DNA of 64,000 nt from the NCBI RefSeq assembly GCF_002575655.3, contig NC_053036.3, positions 160,680,627 to 160,744,626 on the forward strand, given 5' to 3'. The notes under the pieces are model-generated. The model was not told the DNA's origin. It searched no databases and saw nothing but the letters and a program-made list of their open reading frames with translations. This DNA comes from Aegilops tauschii subsp. strangulata. Its lineage: Eukaryota; Streptophyta; Magnoliopsida; Poales; Poaceae. A program made the position numbers and the translations under genes. This document shows, in pieces, positions 22,266-34,899 of this stretch (position 1 is the stretch's first letter; every line of letters starts with the position of its first letter).

Positions 22266-22529
22266 GGGAGGCACGTGCCTTCTTCCACTTGTTTCCCATG
22301 ACTTGGCGGTTATTCTTTGGCATGATGGCTTTTCCATTCTTCACGACTATATCGTCCTCTTCATCGTCTAACCCAATTGATTGGTTGGAGCTTGAGCCAT
22401 CATTCCTCTTCTTGCCGGACTTGAGATCTGACACAAGTTGGTTCCACTCTGGCTTGCCATTAAATATGATACAACAATGGCTAAAAGCAAAGGGCTTCTT
22501 CTTCGCCTCGCGATACAAAGTGGCCGCCA
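22266..22529 (-). pseudogene. C-terminal exon of a MYB/SANT-like (NAM-associated) protein gene
   Basis: The minus strand encodes AVAATLYREAKKKPFAFSHC, then IIFNGKPEWNQLV, SDLKSGKKR, an acidic stretch and GNKWKKAR. This matches the NAM-associated C-terminal region found in MYB/SANT-like proteins that accompany PIF/Harbinger transposons and related plant genes. An AG acceptor precedes it at 22530..22531 on the minus strand. The open frame runs on into the copia LTR at 22265, where the true C-terminus is lost. The upstream exon is 15 kb away at about 37571..38050. Both pieces are non-functional. Confidence 0.78.
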
Positions 22530-22563
22530 CTGCCGTGTAGCAAACAACATATGTATGAGCGAG

Positions 22564-23361
22564 TGATACGTCTCCAACGTATCTATAATTTATGAAGTAT
22601 TCATGCCATGTTTACTATTGTTTTATATGATTTTGGTATGATTTGATTATAACTAACCCGGACTGACGTTGTTTTCAGTAGAACTACCGTGGTGTTGTTT
22701 TTGTGCAGAAATAAAAGTTCTCAGAATGCGCTGAAAATCAACGGAGAATTTCTCTGGAAAATATAAAAAATAATGGAACAAAGAGTTACTGGAGGGGAGT
22801 CCCATGGGCCCCACGAGGGTGGAGGGGGCACCCACCCCCTGGGGCGCACCCCTGTGCCTCGTGGACTTCCCGTGGGGCCCCCTCACTTGTTCTCGACGCC
22901 AACCTCTCCTATAAATATCCAAACCTCCAGAAAATAACCTAGATCGGAAGTTCCATCACCGCATGCCTCTGTAGCCACGAGAAATCAATCTAGGCCCTCT
23001 CTGGCACCCTGCCGGATGGGGCCATCATCACCGGAGGCCATGGGGGAGGATCCCGGAGGGGCCATCATCGCCATGAAGGCCAAGGACCAGACGGAGAACC
23101 TCTCCCCATCTAGGGGAGAGGCCATGGAGGAGGAAGCACAAGGGGGAGAACCTCTCCTCCTCTCTCTCGGTGGTGTCAGAGTGCCATCGGGAGGGGAATC
23201 ATTGCCGCGGTGATCGTCTTCATCAACATCACCATCATCATCACCATCCTCATCTCTTTTACGCGGTCCACTCTCCCGCACCCCACTGTAATTCCTACTT
23301 GAACATGGTGCTTTATGCCACATATTATGATCCAATGATGTGTTGCCATCCTATGATGTTT
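22564..23361 (+). repeat. 5' LTR fragment of the plus-strand non-autonomous gypsy element
   Basis: Nearly the same as the first 800 bp of the 3' LTR at 35979, with few differences. It ends at TTTTGAGTAGATAT, after which copia LTR sequence follows, so the remaining LTR of about 730 bp and the 5' internal region are gone. A TATA-like CTATAAATATCC lies near 22909. Frames with runs of His codons near 23230 come from a CAT/CATCAC repeat. Confidence 0.9.
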
Positions 23362-24570
23362 TGAGTAGATATCCTTGAAGCATCTGAAGTGGTTCCGGCA
23401 GCTCCGGAGCATATCCGGTTATTACCCCGGAAAATTCCAGAAAGCTTCCAGAATGATTCTGGCACCCTCCAAGAATTATCAGGCATGTGCCGAAACCAAT
23501 TTGACTTTATGGTATCCCTTGAAACAACTTTTCAGTTTCATCGAAACTCATCCGATGATCTCTTTCTGCGAAACCTTTTCCGCTGTCCGAAACTTTTCCG
23601 GTGTCCGAAACTTTTTCGGTGATTTTCTCTCAGACTCCTTGTCTAGTATTCAGCAGATAGATGACCCTTAAGCGTGTGACCCTATAGGTTCGGTGAAGTA
23701 TAGACATGACTGGAACCCTTTCCGATCAATGATCAACATCGGAGCCGTGGACACCCATATTGACCCCTATACCCACACGAATAAATATTCGAGTGAACCT
23801 CCAGTTGCCGTGTGCTACTCCTGTTGCTTCGCGATATGTTACAAATACCCGAGGTGAGACATGTTGGCATTCCCGTGGATCAACAACTTGTCCACTATGC
23901 TAGTTACCTCGTTACCGGTATTGTTCTCTTTTCTCGTTATCGTGTTCCGGCATCCCCGTGATCAAATCACAAAGTGTCTGGCCAGACGATGATGGATACC
24001 GTGACACCGAGAGGGCCCAGAGATATCTCTCCATCGTCGGAGGAGCAAATCCCAATCTTGAGCTATCAAGTTACTTGACACACTTTTCCATGAACCCGTA
24101 AGCCGCCGTAATAGCCACCCATTTATGGATGACGTTTAACAAACCCCAAAGTTCATGAAGCAAGCATGAAGAAAATCGATACTCTCATGGTCTAAGGAAT
24201 CATGCAAACGTTAACCATCTCTATGTTATGTACCATTAACTTGTGATGAATGAATCTCATAGAATAACATCAATCTGGGTCGATTCAACACAAATGTTCT
24301 CTTAACATTTTGCCCTCAAAGTTGCTGGCATAGACATGCCCATGATCAGGAAAACGGAACCATCATGCAACACTTGAGCTAGTCTTAGAGGCCAGACTAG
24401 GAATACTTCTTACCGTTTATTATTCCACACGTGCATATGAGTCTTCCTTCGAGCCTCGTGGATATTGTAGACTCGAGAATCATTGCAGTTATAGCATGGA
24501 ACATAAACATAATATGAACTCGGAGATAAATAATATCATTTATTATTGCCTCTAGGGCATATCTCCTACA
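23362..24570 (-). repeat. 3' LTR of the decayed copia element, truncated
   Basis: 1209 bp that align closely with 30858..32072. The terminal 984 bp present in the right LTR (29874..30857) are missing at the junction with the gypsy LTR fragment. The junction shows short similarity (AGCATCTGAAGTGG on both sides of the break). Confidence 0.9.
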
Positions 24571-27500
24571 GACTCCCACTTTCACTAGAGTCAATAATCT
24601 AGTTAATGCTAATGCACTTTACACCTATGGCATACTGGTGTAAAAAATGCTTCGCATGTGGTATAGCCTGATGTCCATCGGATCTGACAACTTCAGCTCC
24701 ATGTGTATCTCTGCATATCCTCACATATTCATGCTTTCACAAAATTCATATTTTGTGTGGACTTGGCTTTGTATATATGTGAATCATTGGTCGAAACCTG
24801 ATTCCTCAGACTGAGTTATGGAGCAACTATCTGCAATAGTGTCCCATTGACCAAAGCCTTCTTGGAACCATAATAAGTTCATGAATGAACTATATGATTC
24901 AACATCTTTGTCTTTGTCGCTTCTAAAGCGGCAACATACTTCGCCTCTGTTATAGAATTCGCCACAGTAACTTGTTTGGAACAATTTCCAACTAACGTGC
25001 CACCATATTGTGTATTACACAAAACCCTTAACTTAAATCAAAAATCGCATGGAGAAAAGATGAAGACTGTATCGATGTAACATTTTACAACGAACTCTTC
25101 ATGATCTCCGCTTGCGAGAAAACATATCATCAGTACTTACTCTAGTACTCAATGACATCTTTCACTGTTGTCCCATGATCAGTACTTTGATCACATTAGT
25201 ATCCATACACACAACACCTTGGGAGTATCGGACGTATCTGGTTGTTTTACATACCATGGAATACATGATTAATCCAAACACAAAAGTGTGTGGAATCTGC
25301 ATCATGTATTTTGCTCATCAGTGTTTTGGGACACCGAGTCTTGCAAAAAACTCTTCCATGTGACTCCGGCAAGAATCACTCCCTGGCGGTTTTAAATGCT
25401 AAAAGGTTTTAGCACCTTGTCAATATGTATTCATTGCTTAGCCCTATTAGGTAAATCTATCTCCATAGATCATTATGCCTAATATTGAGGCTATTTAGCC
25501 TAAGCACTTCATCAAAAAACTATTTTCAAATGAAGTCCTAATTCGTGTCAAGAAATTTATTTCCAATTAACAATGTGTCAAGCACACAAGGTTTTTAGAA
25601 ATATTATTACGCTCCCACTTACTTTCTTGAATTACAAGCATCTTCGTTACCCATTGATGAAGTCAAACCCCTTTGACCATTTCATCAAAGCACGAAGATT
25701 CCAACTCCATTTTGCTCTCTTCTGTCCATCGCTGGAACTCTGAAGTTTGCACCCTTACTAGCATCCTCTGGATAGACAAAATGCCTTGGACTGTAACACA
25801 TGCAAGTCCTTGGTTTCATTTCCATCAGATGGAAATCCTATTGTCATCCATGTTTCATATCTCATGATTGAAATATGTATTAATTGCTAGTTCAACCCGA
25901 ACCGACTTTAAGCATCGCTACGACGAAAACAACCTCATCGTAGTCAACTCTTGAACTTGTTATTTCAACAAGTTGAGCTTTATGGATAAAACATTTTTAT
26001 CCGTATCAGTTTTAAGTTCCATAAATATTCGTTAGACTCTAAGTCTTCCGAAAGGTGTATCAAGGTTTTAATCTTGAATCACTTATATGGAAACTAACTC
26101 GGGTTGTATTGGCATTTAGCCAATTCCGGAGTCAGGGCCCATCAACGCTTCCTTGTGTATCATAGGTATAATGTTGTCTAACAACAATATCTCGTTTGCG
26201 CACCTGAGAGGTTTGCACGAGCCTTGCCTACGTGGTTCAGCTACAAGTTCGACCGAAGTTCATACATTTTATTGTAGAGACTTCCGTATCAGTCGTAGTA
26301 GGAAACTCTGGAATTACTTCCAAGGTCTCTTTCCTTTGATCTGATGACGAAGATACTGTTTATCTTGTTGAGTTGCACTATTCTCCCTCTCACCTTTTTG
26401 AAAGAACCATTTTCTTTAAAAGCACACCGTTTCGCGGCAAAACTATTTGCCTCGGTATAGTGAGGGAGGAATACCCAACATTTTGGTATAACCTACAAAG
26501 TAGCACTTGTCTGATTTGGAATAGGTTTGTAACCTTTTACACAAGCCCCATTTTCCAAATGTTAAGAAAAGATATAACATGGTTGGGCGTACCATACCAT
26601 GGCTTCATTTCAACAGACCCGATGTAGCTCTTTTCAGTGTAAAAGCCGCCGTCTCTAAAGCATCACTTAAAAAAGGATAATGACAAATTTATTTATGTCA
26701 TCTTTGACCTTACCATGTCATAAATGGCAAATTACATCTCCACGGACTTTTCACTTGCAGTGGTGTTCCGGGAGGTGCAAGTTATGAAACCCCTTTCACA
26801 ACTCATCAGACATTCGCTAAACATGTAACTCAAATATTCCTTTGTGCCATCCAATTGCAGAAACATAATTTTCTTGTTACAATAACTTCTACTTCATTTT
26901 TGAAAACCTTTCGAATGATTTCAAAAGATCCAGACTTACGTCTCATCAAGCAAATATCCATATATCTACTTGAGTCATTTCTGAAGATATATAAATCCAC
27001 TACTTGCAACAACATTTATTGAACTACACACATCAAAATGTATGATCACCAATAAGTTTGTTGCTCGTTCCTTATGGCCTGTGAATGGTATTTCGGTCAC
27101 TTCACTTTTCGGAGAAAAGTTGCAAGTGTCAGATGATTCAATAATCAAACGACTTCAAAATCCATCACAATGGAATTTTTCCATGCGGGTTTCTCCAATG
27201 TGACCAAATACAGTGCCACACATGTGTGGTATTCTCATAGTCTTGCGACATTTAGCGTCAGTGTTATGGATGTATTATATTACCATCAATATTCATAACA
27301 TACAACCATCTTGGATGGAAGCATGGCCCTTCATGTTATTCATAATACTTAACAACACTTGTTGTTTTTATGAACAACTCTTTTGCAACAAACATTGTGC
27401 AATGGGCTAGAGTGTATGAAACTCTAAAATGAATTATGAATGTAAACCCAGAGGTATTGTATTATTATCAATATTCATAACATACATCTCATTCATAATG

Positions 27501-29858
27501 AAAATATGGCCCTTGTGTTATTCATAACATCGAACATAAAAGGTTCTCTTATGAACAACCTTCTTGCAAGATACCTTATGCAATGGGATAGAGTTTGTAA
27601 AATTCTAAATGAATTATGAAAATAAATATAGACGGCAATACACCGATGGAAGGTATAGTAACATTTACTATGTTCCCTGTGTATACCTTAACCTCATTTC
27701 TGGCTAGCCTTTTAGGCCATAGTAGCTCTTACATTGATTCATAACAGAATGCAATCGAGTGGGTATCTTTGTGATTAACTCACAATACCCAAGAATTAGT
27801 GATTAACATGTTTAACCATAATCCCCAAGAACTATATCTTTGACCAGCCTACTATACATCAAAAACTTGTATGACATTCATACATGAGCTGGATATTCCA
27901 GTCATCTTTCTTTCTGCCTTTATACTTCTAACAGTTTAACTTTTAGTATTTCTCCTACTCGCAAAAGAAGCACCCAACTTAAGAATGGCGTTAGCCTCGG
28001 ACTTCCTAGGCGTGTAAGTCATACTAACACCCTTTGGACACTTCCTTTCTCTTTAAGTTGTTGTTTTATTCACCTTTCATTATATGACAGGCGTTCTTCT
28101 GGATCCCTCTCTTATCAGTCTAATGCATAGTAAACACTTTACTAATAATTTGCAATCAAACATTGCTTTGGATATTTCATATCTTTCAGCCTTTGTTTGT
28201 ATCTGAAAATTAATTTCCAGTTCCATGAATATCACATAACTATCCCAAACTTTCGAAGTTCGAGTTTCATGGAAGCAAACATATTTCACTTGACCATAAT
28301 AGAATTCTAGCTTTTGGATCGAAGGACGAGAGTCACATGATCCATAGCATTAGCGGGAGGATACGGAAAGCATGCGATAGGACAAAGTCCTTCTCGGCAC
28401 TTTTGAGGACAATCCTCATATTACGTTACCAATCGTAAAGTTTTAACCAGATATTTAACAGCTATTCAATTTTAATAGGGAAGGTGGAAACGCGAGCCAT
28501 TATTCTACAACTATTTTGCATATAACACTTAGACCATGTTCATAATTAATTGCACTAAGAATTAAACATGTTAATTCAACAGTGCGCTCCCACTCAAATC
28601 AATATCTCTCAAAATTGATTGTGAGTGATACAAGACCCACATTTCAATTGTTCGCCATTGGTGTAAGACCACTGATGACGAAAAATCTCAACCGGTAGGC
28701 CAACTTGCCAATCACATCTCTATGTGACTCTTGTTCATCTTTCGATGTGTGTGTTCCGAGCTCATGACGGTCATGCCTGAACGTCAAGACAACCAAGTGA
28801 TCTCGCTGCGAGGTCTCAACTCACCCGCCTCACACTTCTCTAATCGTTCGTACCCGTGTGACACGGCGCACCCCGAAAAGATAGGTGCCGTGACGGTGCT
28901 ACACTTGGGAGAACACTAACTACTTGGTATTTTTGTGAGAGATCACCCTAATAAAAAGTGACTACCGCGCAATCAAGAAGGGTGCATCATAAGGGATAAA
29001 CATCTCAGGCAGTTCATAATAGCATGATATGGTATAACCCTTTCTGACGGAGAAGTATTTCATTTCTTCGTCTTCGGCATTCGTGTTGGTGTTCACCTTC
29101 GCGAAGATTGCCACCACCTTGTCGATGCACCAGATAATATTGCTATCTCCATAGCGTATAAAATTAATGCATTACTTAAGATTGACACGCAGGTCATTAA
29201 AGTGCAATCATATGGCTCCAGCCATCATGCCGAATCATGACACGCAGGTCATGTTAATCAAATTACATCATATAGTCATCTCATACATAATCGAATTAGT
29301 ATGAGCACTGCTATACCACATCACATGCACATCCTGCAAAACCAAGTTAGACGCCTCTAATCGGTTTATGCAAAATTTATTTTACGTGGCTTCTAAGGTT
29401 TTGACTTAAACTGCAGCGACCAACGTTCATCATCAAGTATGATAGTTCATGTCGCTAGATTAACTTTGCAGGGTGTATGAAGCACGAGACAATAAAATCT
29501 CGAACCCCATACTAAACTTCGTCATACGCATGACCCCCATGCAGATCATATCTGCATTGCCCTGTCGTCTACGAATTCCATCTTTCTTTTGACTACGGCA
29601 GAACCCAAAGAACTGATAGCACTTCCATGATCAATCAGGATCACGGATTGCCAGAACTTTGTCAAATTCCACCATGCTGTCTCGAGATTGAGCAAACGCA
29701 AATTCTAGGGAAGCAACAAGAACATCGGGTAACAGATTTCATCTGTCACCCGCATAAATAATTTTCAGCAATAGATCTCATCTACTACCTAATTATATTA
29801 TGCAATACCCATACATCTCTATGTATTCTAAATCGCAACCTGCATCTACGCATAGCAC
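24571..29858 (-). pseudogene. Remains of copia gag-pol
   Basis: No long open frame survives, but scattered minus-strand peptides are copia-like. Gag-like ERYEISKAMFDCKL lies at 28080..28289. Integrase-like SRYMDICLMRRKSGSFE lies near 26950, and integrase/reverse transcriptase linker sequence at 25900..26100 parallels the Angela element at 180..330. Stops and indels are everywhere, so this is an old or non-autonomous copy. Confidence 0.7.
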
Positions 29859-29873
29859 GGCTCACGATGCCAC
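29859..29873 (-). other. Primer binding site of the decayed copia element
   Basis: Directly after the LTR end the minus strand reads GTGGCATCGTGAGCC, close in form to the site at 4057..4076. Confidence 0.65.
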
Positions 29874-32072
29874 TGTAGGGTAACGCAGCAGAAAACAAAA
29901 AATTTCCGACCTACGCACCAGCCCAGGACCACTATGAAGACTGCATACAAGGTTTGATCTTTTTCGTTACCGACTCGTAGCGCAGCGGAAGTAGAGTCGA
30001 TGACGATCGGCGGTGCAGATCCCCGCAGCTAGGATTTACAACCTCCCAACCGCGAGGATGTATACCCTCATCCGCCATATGGACAGCCCTCTGGGAGACG
30101 GTCGAACAGTCCCCCGGACGTTGTCGCGGACATCTCTTCGAGAGGACCTTCGAAACTCGAACGTTCACTCGGACAGCCCTCCGGGAGGACCCACAAAACT
30201 CGGACCGTCACTTGGACAGCCCTTCGGGAGGCACTCTCGAACAGCCCCTCAGGGCACTAAGATCGAAACTATGACCTCTCTACATAGTTGCACACATACG
30301 GTGTCAGCTATCTGGCAGGGCTTCGCCGTCCAGAACTAGTTCCTGCCGGAACCCAGACAACCTTTCGGCTCTACGAAACTATTTCGCTGGGAGGGAGAGA
30401 AGAAGCCAGATCATTGCAATGGCATGTATGTGAGAAAGAGTGAGTGTGGAGGGCTGCCCCTCCACCTCTATTTATAGGAAATCCCAAGGGGTAGGGTAGT
30501 TTCACACAAAAACCCAAAATGCACATGAATGAAGTCCTTCCACAAGGACCTAGGAGTGAAACCAATGAACAAGAGGGTCCCCAAGGGGGGATACCCCATG
30601 TGGCCGGCCACACCCCCATGAGGGGCCCAAAAAATGGCTCCTATCCATCCATGTCATCTCCAAGATCTTTTGGAGCAAAGCCCCAAAAGGTGGCTTTCCA
30701 TAAAGTAACCATAAAGCTGATTTTCACTATTCACGACGACATTTTTCAGCGTCCGTTCGAACTGAAAATATTTGTGTGGGCTTAGAACATTTCCAGTACC
30801 CACAAAAGTTATTTTCAACGCGTTCCGAAACAATTCCGGTTTAGTGATTTTCATCTGCGAAAAGCATCTGAAGTGGTTCCGGCAGCTCCGGAGCATATCC
30901 GGTTATTATCCCGGAAAATTCCAGAAAGCTTCCAGAATGATTCTGGCACCCTCCAAGATTCTGGCACCCTCCAAGAATTACCAGGCATGTGCCGAAACCA
31001 ATTTGACTTTATGGTATCCCCTGAAACAACTTTTCAGTTTCATCGAAACTCATCCGATGACCTCTTTCTGCGGAACCTTTTCCACCGTCCGAAACTTTTT
31101 CGGTGGCCGAAACTTTTTTGGTGATTTTCTCTCGGACTCCTTGTCTAGTATTCAGCAGATAGATGACCCTTAAGCGTGTGACCCTATAGGTTCAGTGAAG
31201 TATAGACATGACTGGAACCCTTTCCGATCAATGATCAACATCGGAGCCGTGGACACCCATATTGACCCCTATACCCACACGAATAAATATTCGAGTGAAC
31301 CTCCAGTTGCCGTGTGCTATTCCTGTTGCTTCGCGATATGTTACAAATACCCGAGGTGAGACATGTTGGCATTCCCGTGGATCAACAACTTGTCCACTAT
31401 GCTAGTTACCTCGTTACCGGTATTGTTTTCTTTTCTCGTTATCGTGTTCCGGCATCCCCGTGATCAAATCACAAAGTGTCTGGCCAGACGATGATGGATA
31501 CCGTGACACCGAGAGGGCCCAGAGATATCTCTCCATCATCGGAGGAGCAAATCCCAATCTTGAGCTATCAAGTTACTTGACACACTTTTCCATGAACCCG
31601 TAAGCCGCCGTAATAGCCACCCATTTACAGATGACGTTTAACAAACCCCAAAGTTCATGAAGCAAGCATGAAGAAACTCGATACTCTCATGGTCTAAGGA
31701 ATCATGCAAACGTTAACCATCTCTGTGTTATGTACCATTAACTTGTGATGAATGAATCTCATAGAATACCATCAATCCGGGTAGATTCAACACAAATGTT
31801 CTCTTAACATTTTGCCCTCAAAGTTGTTGGCATAGACATGCCCATGATCAGGAAAACAGAACCATCATGCAACACTTGAGCTAGTCTTAGAGGCCAGACT
31901 ACGAATACTTCTTACCGTTTATTATTCCACACGTGCATATGAGTCTTCCTCCGAGCCTCGTGGATATTGTAGACTCGAGAATCATTGCAGTTATAGCATG
32001 GAACATAAACATAATATGAACTCGGAGATAAATAATATCATTTATTATTGCCTCTAGGGCATATCTCCTACA
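29874..32072 (-). repeat. 5' LTR of the decayed copia element, complete
   Basis: 2199 bp, starting TGTAGGAGATATGCCC and ending CTACAGTGG-side CCCTACA on the minus strand. An 18 bp segment CTGGCACCCTCCAAGATT (30943..30960) is tandemly repeated here but single in the 3' LTR. Open frames in its GC-rich part (30013..30619) are not genes. Confidence 0.9.
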
Positions 32073-33045
32073 TTGTGTTCATGCTCATGGAAACAGTGTA
32101 AAAATTTCGTGGAAGCTTCTCTGAAAATAATTATCCCCTTGTATATATCCATTGTGTTATAAAAATAATGTGCCAGGCTTTGGTTTTAGGATGATTAGAT
32201 TGCTTGTTTACTATGTGCAGTACAAAAACAGAAACTTTGGCTATAGCACGTGAATTTACATATTTTACTGGAAATTCAAATGGGTCTGAAACATTTTGCA
32301 CATTACTTCTGTACAAATTGTTTAAATTTTCATATGTTTTTAGAATTTGTTGGAGTTACAGAAGTTTACTAAACTTCCAGATTACTACAGACGGTCCTGT
32401 TTTTGACAGATTCTGCTTTCTATGTGTTGATCGCTTATTTTGATGAATCTATGGGTAGTATCGGGGGGTATCAACCATGGTGAAGTTGGAATACAGTAGA
32501 TAAAGTGCTAATATGAAATTGGAATGAGTTTGCAACAGTACCTAAAGGTAGTGACTTGCTTTAGTATACTAACGGATCTCACAAAGTTTTTGTTAAGTTT
32601 TTGTGGATGAAGTGTTCGAAGAACGAGGAGTTACTGATATGAGAAGAATAAAGAGAGGCAAGAGTTCAAGCTTGGGGATGCCCAAGGCACCCCAAGTAAA
32701 TATTCCAAGGATACTCAAGCATCTAATCTTGGGGATGCCCCGGTTGGCATCCCATCTTTCTTCTTCAACAATTATCGGTATACCTCGGTTTTTGTTTTGT
32801 TCACATGATTTGTGTCCTTTGTGTGTTTCTTTTTCTTTAAGAACCATGCTAGTATGAGATATCCCTTCATCGGTTTATAGAATGATTCATGTGCTTCACT
32901 TATATCTTTTGAGTATGACCTTATAGAATGCTCTTTGTGCTTCACTTAAATCTTTTGAGTATGGTTTTATAGAATGCTTCGTGTGCTTCACTTATATATT
33001 TTGAGCTTGGATGTTGGTTAGTCTATATTAATTGTATAATGCTCC
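32073..33045 (+). repeat. 3'-type internal region placed upstream of the ORF
   Basis: This stretch resembles what normally lies after the ORF: GACAGATTCTG, the paired hairpins (32668..32755) and GTGCTTCACTTATATC repeats. The segment 32340..32775 aligns with 33990..34430 as a diverged direct repeat. Three copies of a unit of about 46 bp (TTTATAGAATG...TGCTTCACTTATATCTTTTGAG) occupy 32874..33005. The arrangement suggests a partial internal tandem duplication. Confidence 0.72.
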
Positions 33046-33669
33046 ATGAACTTCACTTATATCTTTTTTAGTATGAATAATACTATCATCTTAAGTGGAT
33101 TTGGAAGAGTGTCGACTTTAGTTAGTAATGATTCCACTATTTCGGAAGAGGTTCCAATTGATTATGAGAACAAAGTTGCTATCTATAATGATTATTGTGA
33201 TGGAATGTATGCTATAAAGAATAATGTTAACCATGAAACTTGTCATCATGATTTTAATTTTCAATTGGATTATGCCTCACATGACACTTATTTTGTTGAG
33301 TTTGCTCCCACTATTCCGAATGAGAAGTATTTTGCTTGTGTGGAGAGTAGTAAAATTTCTATGCTTGTAGATCATGAAAAGAATGCTTGATGTGATGGTT
33401 ATATTTTTGAACTCATTCATGATGCTACTGAAAATTATTATGAGGGAGGAATACATGCTTGTAGGAGTTGCAATAATATCAAGTTTCCTCTCTATGTGCT
33501 TAAAGTTTTGAAGTTATACTTGTTTTGCCTTCCTATGCTAGTTGATTCTTGTTCCTATAAATTATGTGCTCACAAAATCCCTAGGCATAGGAAGTGGGTT
33601 AGATTTAAATGTGCTAGTCATATTCTTCATGATGCTCTCTTTATGTTTCAATCCTTATCTTTTATGTGA
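33046..33669 (+). pseudogene. Homologue of the uncharacterised gypsy ORF, with a stop
   Basis: The frame encodes NDYCDGMYAIKNN, HETCHHDFNFQ, YFVEFAPT, VESSKISM and VDHEKNA, then a TGA at 33388..33390. It resumes in the same frame with HDATENYYEGGIHACRSC, NNIKFPLYVLKVLKL, and PRHRKWVRFKCASHILHDAL, ending at the TGA 33667..33669. It parallels the 254-residue ORF at 19622..20386 over most of its length but lacks the acidic N-terminus. One point change (a sense codon to TGA) explains the break. Confidence 0.75.
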
Positions 33670-33689
33670 GCATCATTGAAATCATCATG

Positions 33690-33745
33690 CCTAGCTAAAA
33701 GGCATTAAAGTAAAGCGCTTGTTGGGAGACAACCCAATATTTACC
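33690..33745 (+). other. Conserved post-ORF element
   Basis: TAAAGCGCTTGTTGGGAGAC followed by AACCCAAT, the same motif and the same distance after the ORF as at 19540..19600. TTGGG and CCCAA can pair. Confidence 0.7.
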
Positions 33746-33989
33746 CTTACTGTTTTTGTGTGTTTACATGATTAAGCTACTGTATTAATCATGTTTTATA
33801 GCTTTTGTTTCAATAAAGTGCCAAGTAAGACCGTTGGGAAGACTTGGGTGAAAGTTAATGTGATCTTGCTGTAAAAAACAGAAACTTTGCGCTCGCGAGA
33901 TTAGCTGTCATTTTTTACAGATGAGTGATTTTGAGTTGATTCTTTTTTAAGAAGATTAATAGACAAACTCCTCACATCCACCATTTTAT

Positions 33990-34430
33990 TTCATAATTTT
34001 TGGAGTAGCAGAAGTATGGTTGCTGTTCAGATCATTACAGACTGTTCTGTTTCTGACAGATTCTGTTTTCATTGCATAGTTTACTTGTTTTCTAGTTTCT
34101 GTGGCTTATACTTCTCAATATAAATTGTAGAAATGATATGGTACAGTAGAAATTGTGTGAGAAAAATTAAGAACCTTGTCTTTGACAGTACCAACGTGAA
34201 TGGTTTACTCTTTATCATACTAACCTATCTCACGAAGTTCCATTAAGTTTTGTGTGATTGAAGTTTTCAAGCTTTGGGTGAGATATTGATATGAGGAGAA
34301 TAAGGAGTGGAACTACCCTAAGCTTGGGGATGCCCAAGGCACCCCAAGGCAATATTCAAGGAATACTCAAGCGCCTAAGCTTGGGGATGCGCCGGAAGGC
34401 ATCCCCTCTTTTGTCTTCAAAACTATCGGT
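33990..34430 (+). repeat. Second copy of the hairpin-bearing internal segment
   Basis: Carries GACAGATTCTGTTTTC and the paired stems GGGGATGCCCAAGGCACCCC and GGGGATGCGCCGGAAGGCAT in the usual post-ORF place. It is the partner of 32340..32775. Confidence 0.75.
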
Positions 34431-34899
34431 ATACCTTACTTGGAGCTATATTTTTATTCGTCACATGATATGTGTTTTGCTTGGAGAGTATTTTCAATTT
34501 TACGTGCTGTTTGAATAAAATCATTGGATCTGAAATCTTGAATGAAAAAGAATCATCCCATGGCTAGTTAATTATTTGACTACTCAGTGTTCTTCACTTA
34601 TATCTTTTTGGAGTAGTTTGTCATTTACTCACGTGCTTCACGTATATCCTATGAGTAAATGGTTGAATGAATTGAATATCATAAATCTGAATTTATATAT
34701 GTTTCATATGCTTATAACATGGGGAGTAATGACTTCACACATAATAAGTATAGGTAGTAAACTTATTGAAAGTTAGCAAACGCAGAATTGGTCACTTGAA
34801 CAATTCATGAAAGAATATTGAAGGAAGAGAGATTTCACATATAAATATACTATCTTGGACATCTTTTGTAATTGTGAGCACTCATTAAAATATGACATG

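Larger units (their letters stand above)
23362..32072 (-). mobile_element. Decayed minus-strand copia element
   Basis: The 5' LTR is at the right (32072..29874), with a primer site at about 29873..29859. A decayed internal region (29858..24571) follows, then a polypurine tract (AAAGTGGGAGTC on the minus strand) and a truncated 3' LTR (24570..23362). LTR starts TGTAGGAGATATGCCC followed by CTAGAGGCAATAATAAATG show an Angela-related copia family. Target copies cannot be compared because the left LTR end is deleted. Confidence 0.87.

Noticed and set aside
23176..23364. His-rich frames
   Set aside because: They arise from CATCAC/ATC triplet repeats in the gypsy LTR leader, seen again at 36585..36782.
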